Source of the DNA: Acholeplasmataceae bacterium UBA6235
Lineage (GTDB): Bacteria; Bacillota_I; Bacilli_A; Acholeplasmatales; UBA5453
Direction of reading: 5' to 3'
Assembly (NCBI GenBank): GCA_002441525.1
Contig: DJWH01000010.1
Span: 1-7,704, forward strand
DNA: 7,704 bases
Below the pieces are notes generated by a model. The model was not told the DNA's origin. It saw only the letters and a program-made list of their open reading frames with translations, and made no database searches. Shown one piece after another: positions 6,901-7,704 of the stretch (its first letter is position 1; each line of letters opens with the position of its first letter). A program made the position numbers and the translations under genes.

Positions 6901-7704
6901 CGACTTAAACTTCTCTGGTGAATACCAATCCAAAGCCCATGATTATGTTCGTGAACTTTTGGGTGAATCCCATACCTTTAGAGCTGGTACCATTCAAACG
7001 GTTGCAGAAAGAAATGCCTTTGGTTATGTCAAAGGGTTCTTAGAGGATAAACAAATCACAGGTATTCGTAATGCCCAAGTGGAACGATTGGCTAAAAACA
7101 TTGAAGGCGTCAAACGCTCTTCGGGTCAACATCCTGGCGGTATTGTGGTGGTGCCATCCGAAAAAGAAATTTTCGATGTCACACCGATTCAATACCCAGC
7201 AGATGACATCGAAGCCGGTTGGAAGACCACCCATTTCGATTATCACTCATTTGAAGATAACTTATTAAAACTAGACATTCTAGGTCACGATGACCCAACC
7301 ATGATTCGTTTCTTGATGGATTATGTCAAAGCCCATCCTGAGGATTTCCCATTCACAGAAGCGAGTGAAATCCCAGTGGATGACCCTAAAGTGTATGAAT
7401 TATTCGCCAACACCACCTGTATTGGATTAGACCCAAAAGACATCAATAGTGAGGTCGCCTCCTTTGGTATTCCCGAACTTGGCACCAACTTTGTGCGTCA
7501 AATGCTCACCGATACCAAACCAAGCAATTTCGCTGGTATGGTTAAAATTTCGGGTCTATCGCATGGTACAGACGTATGGTTGAAAAATGCTCAAGATTTG
7601 ATTTTAAATAAAAAAGAAGAATTCCAAGGCATCACTTTTGACCAAATCATCGGTTGTCGTGATGACATCATGGTCGACTTGATTAACTTTGGCATGGACC
7701 CTTT
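3935..7704 (+). CDS. polC: PolC-type DNA polymerase III alpha subunit, 3' end cut by the window
   Basis: PolC is the replicative DNA polymerase of low-GC Gram-positive bacteria and copies the chromosome at the fork with built-in proofreading. The window holds 1256 uninterrupted codons; roughly 180-200 C-terminal residues are missing compared with B. subtilis PolC (1437). Domains in order: a poorly conserved N-terminal domain; a Lys/Glu-rich linker (about 160-200); an OB-fold domain (about 223-306); the first part of the PHP domain (H326-L-H328, T358-D-H360); an inserted DEDDh 3'-5' exonuclease with FDLETTG (D414, E416), HNASFD (H494-D499) and H554-x4-D559; the second PHP part, including ATGDVHYL; then palm and fingers. 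The palm has PDIDLNF with D988 and D990 and KLDILGHDD with D1114, the three catalytic aspartates. SSGQHPGG is also intact. Oddity: the zinc-binding region has C914, C959 and C962, but G917 replaces the expected fourth Cys, and about 20 extra residues lie between the pairs. Probably co-transcribed with the membrane protein gene upstream. Confidence 0.98.
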   Translation, partial: MNKFDLFIKQSGFKDPQLLQAQLNNVAVNPNEKKWTFFISFKETPEAKSLGHFAAQLVLYFTIPNQVHKVEYFFKYDNPTWQKDPIAYFQWVLQTLSEERASLNVFKNFEVIYTDGFVVFVDEHSEHLNRYLPFFEEAFKKYGFYSSIRLEITKTIPNVIEEIKKDEQQAIEKLKDIQPKEKVEPKKALKNFKKVYKADKISPISDIPKDNYELDKYQNTQGVPAFSVEGTILKTEIKHLKNISLLQMTVADADDAIIVKQFLNKPEDITTAEAYKPNDIVRVSGRASFDTFAKDVILIANVIEFLEKTSKKERKDNAKEKRIEFHLHTKMSNMDGITDVADYVDQAIKWGHKAIAFTDHDGLYAYPDIAKATKGKPIKPIYGVEVNYIDETAFMMAFGDRDIDLKTATYVVFDLETTGLSSERDKIIEISAVKIQNHQVTEQFSTFVNPEQKLSYFTTSLTTITDEDLVGAPKIDEALPKFLAFAKDAILVAHNASFDIGHIYANMARLSIDDIEFPVIDTLNIARYYYRDDLKRYNLKAVAKLFKVKLETHHRAVDDALATANIFILMLADLYKKGITKHSDINRSIELANAWQCGFTTHMNLLVQNQVGYKNLFKIISDTLTDHFFEGPRLLKSVLEAHREGILVGSGCSHGEVFEMALNRSEEDLRRVISFYDYIEVQPPVSYRHLKEDLGVEADFIIQSLIKKIIRVAKEMNKLVIATGDVHYLNESDAIYRDIYIRTKLVGGGTHDLARYEVAPLQYLMTTDEMLEAFKFIGTELAYEIVVTNTNKLNNRIDAIQAFPKSLYSLRDDAFKDKLGIASIKDEIYRLVYQKAHQLYGEQIHPMVEKRIERELKNIIENEFGPIYYISYLLTKNSNDAGYLVGSRGSVGSSLVATLMGITEVNPLKPHYRCPNGDFTVFKMSEEDIAQFGLTDLEKAFQTHFDNVASGYDLSDQVCPQCGQKLHKDGHDIPFETFLGFNGDKVPDIDLNFSGEYQSKAHDYVRELLGESHTFRAGTIQTVAERNAFGYVKGFLEDKQITGIRNAQVERLAKNIEGVKRSSGQHPGGIVVVPSEKEIFDVTPIQYPADDIEAGWKTTHFDYHSFEDNLLKLDILGHDDPTMIRFLMDYVKAHPEDFPFTEASEIPVDDPKVYELFANTTCIGLDPKDINSEVASFGIPELGTNFVRQMLTDTKPSNFAGMVKISGLSHGTDVWLKNAQDLILNKKEEFQGITFDQIIGCRDDIMVDLINFGMDP

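Noticed and set aside
6139..7268. Short reading frames on both strands within the polC polymerase region
   Set aside because: All are inside conserved polC palm and fingers coding sequence; composition explains them.
1..7704. CRISPR arrays, insertion sequences, tRNA or rRNA genes, phage or defence genes
   Set aside because: No regularly spaced repeats, terminal inverted repeats, transposase motifs, cloverleaf sequences or rRNA-like blocks were seen; nearly all of the window is occupied by identifiable housekeeping genes.

Overview
The window looks like chromosomal DNA from a low-GC, Firmicutes-related bacterium. My best inference is an Acholeplasma or Izemoplasma-type mollicute. The evidence is A+T-rich composition (by eye), a Gram-positive-type PolC replicative polymerase, a lipoprotein solute-binding protein, and the YtqA/YtqB (MnmL/MnmM) pair typical of Gram-positive bacteria. 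Three of the four visible stop codons of protein-length genes that end in the window on either strand around the mnm locus are TGA, and tryptophan is TGG, so the standard bacterial code applies, not the Mycoplasma/Spiroplasma UGA=Trp code. The genus cannot be fixed from this window alone.

Layout. (1) 1-1502, plus strand: the 3' end of a probable monosaccharide ABC-transporter permease (MmsB/GguB type) with a long charged C-terminal tail, then a complete ChvE/MmsA-like sugar-binding lipoprotein. A short hairpin and a strong ribosome binding site separate them. (2) 1503-1626: a convergent gene end with a long-range inverted repeat and a strong bidirectional terminator that runs into the last codons of the facing gene. 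(3) 1598-3077, minus strand: mnmL (ytqA; radical SAM) followed by mnmM (ytqB; SAM methyltransferase), overlapping by 11 nt. Together they are expected to carry out the last steps of mnm5(s2)U34 synthesis in tRNA. (4) 3078-3143: a compact divergent promoter region in which the two promoters appear interlocked and both predicted transcripts have very short leaders. (5) 3144-7704, plus strand: a DUF1189-like membrane protein, then polC 8 nt downstream, running off the window end after 1256 codons.

How they work together. The first block is sugar uptake: a binding lipoprotein on the outer face of the membrane delivers aldose to the permease. The ATPase must lie upstream, outside the window. The second is tRNA wobble-base modification. 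The third is chromosome replication, joined to a membrane protein of unknown function. This is largely housekeeping sequence. No mobile element, CRISPR array, tRNA, rRNA or defence system was seen. The most unusual points are the degenerate zinc-binding region of PolC (one of the usual four cysteines is Gly, and there is an insertion of about 20 residues), the interlocked divergent promoters, the permease tail, and the structured 3' end of the sugar-binding protein mRNA.
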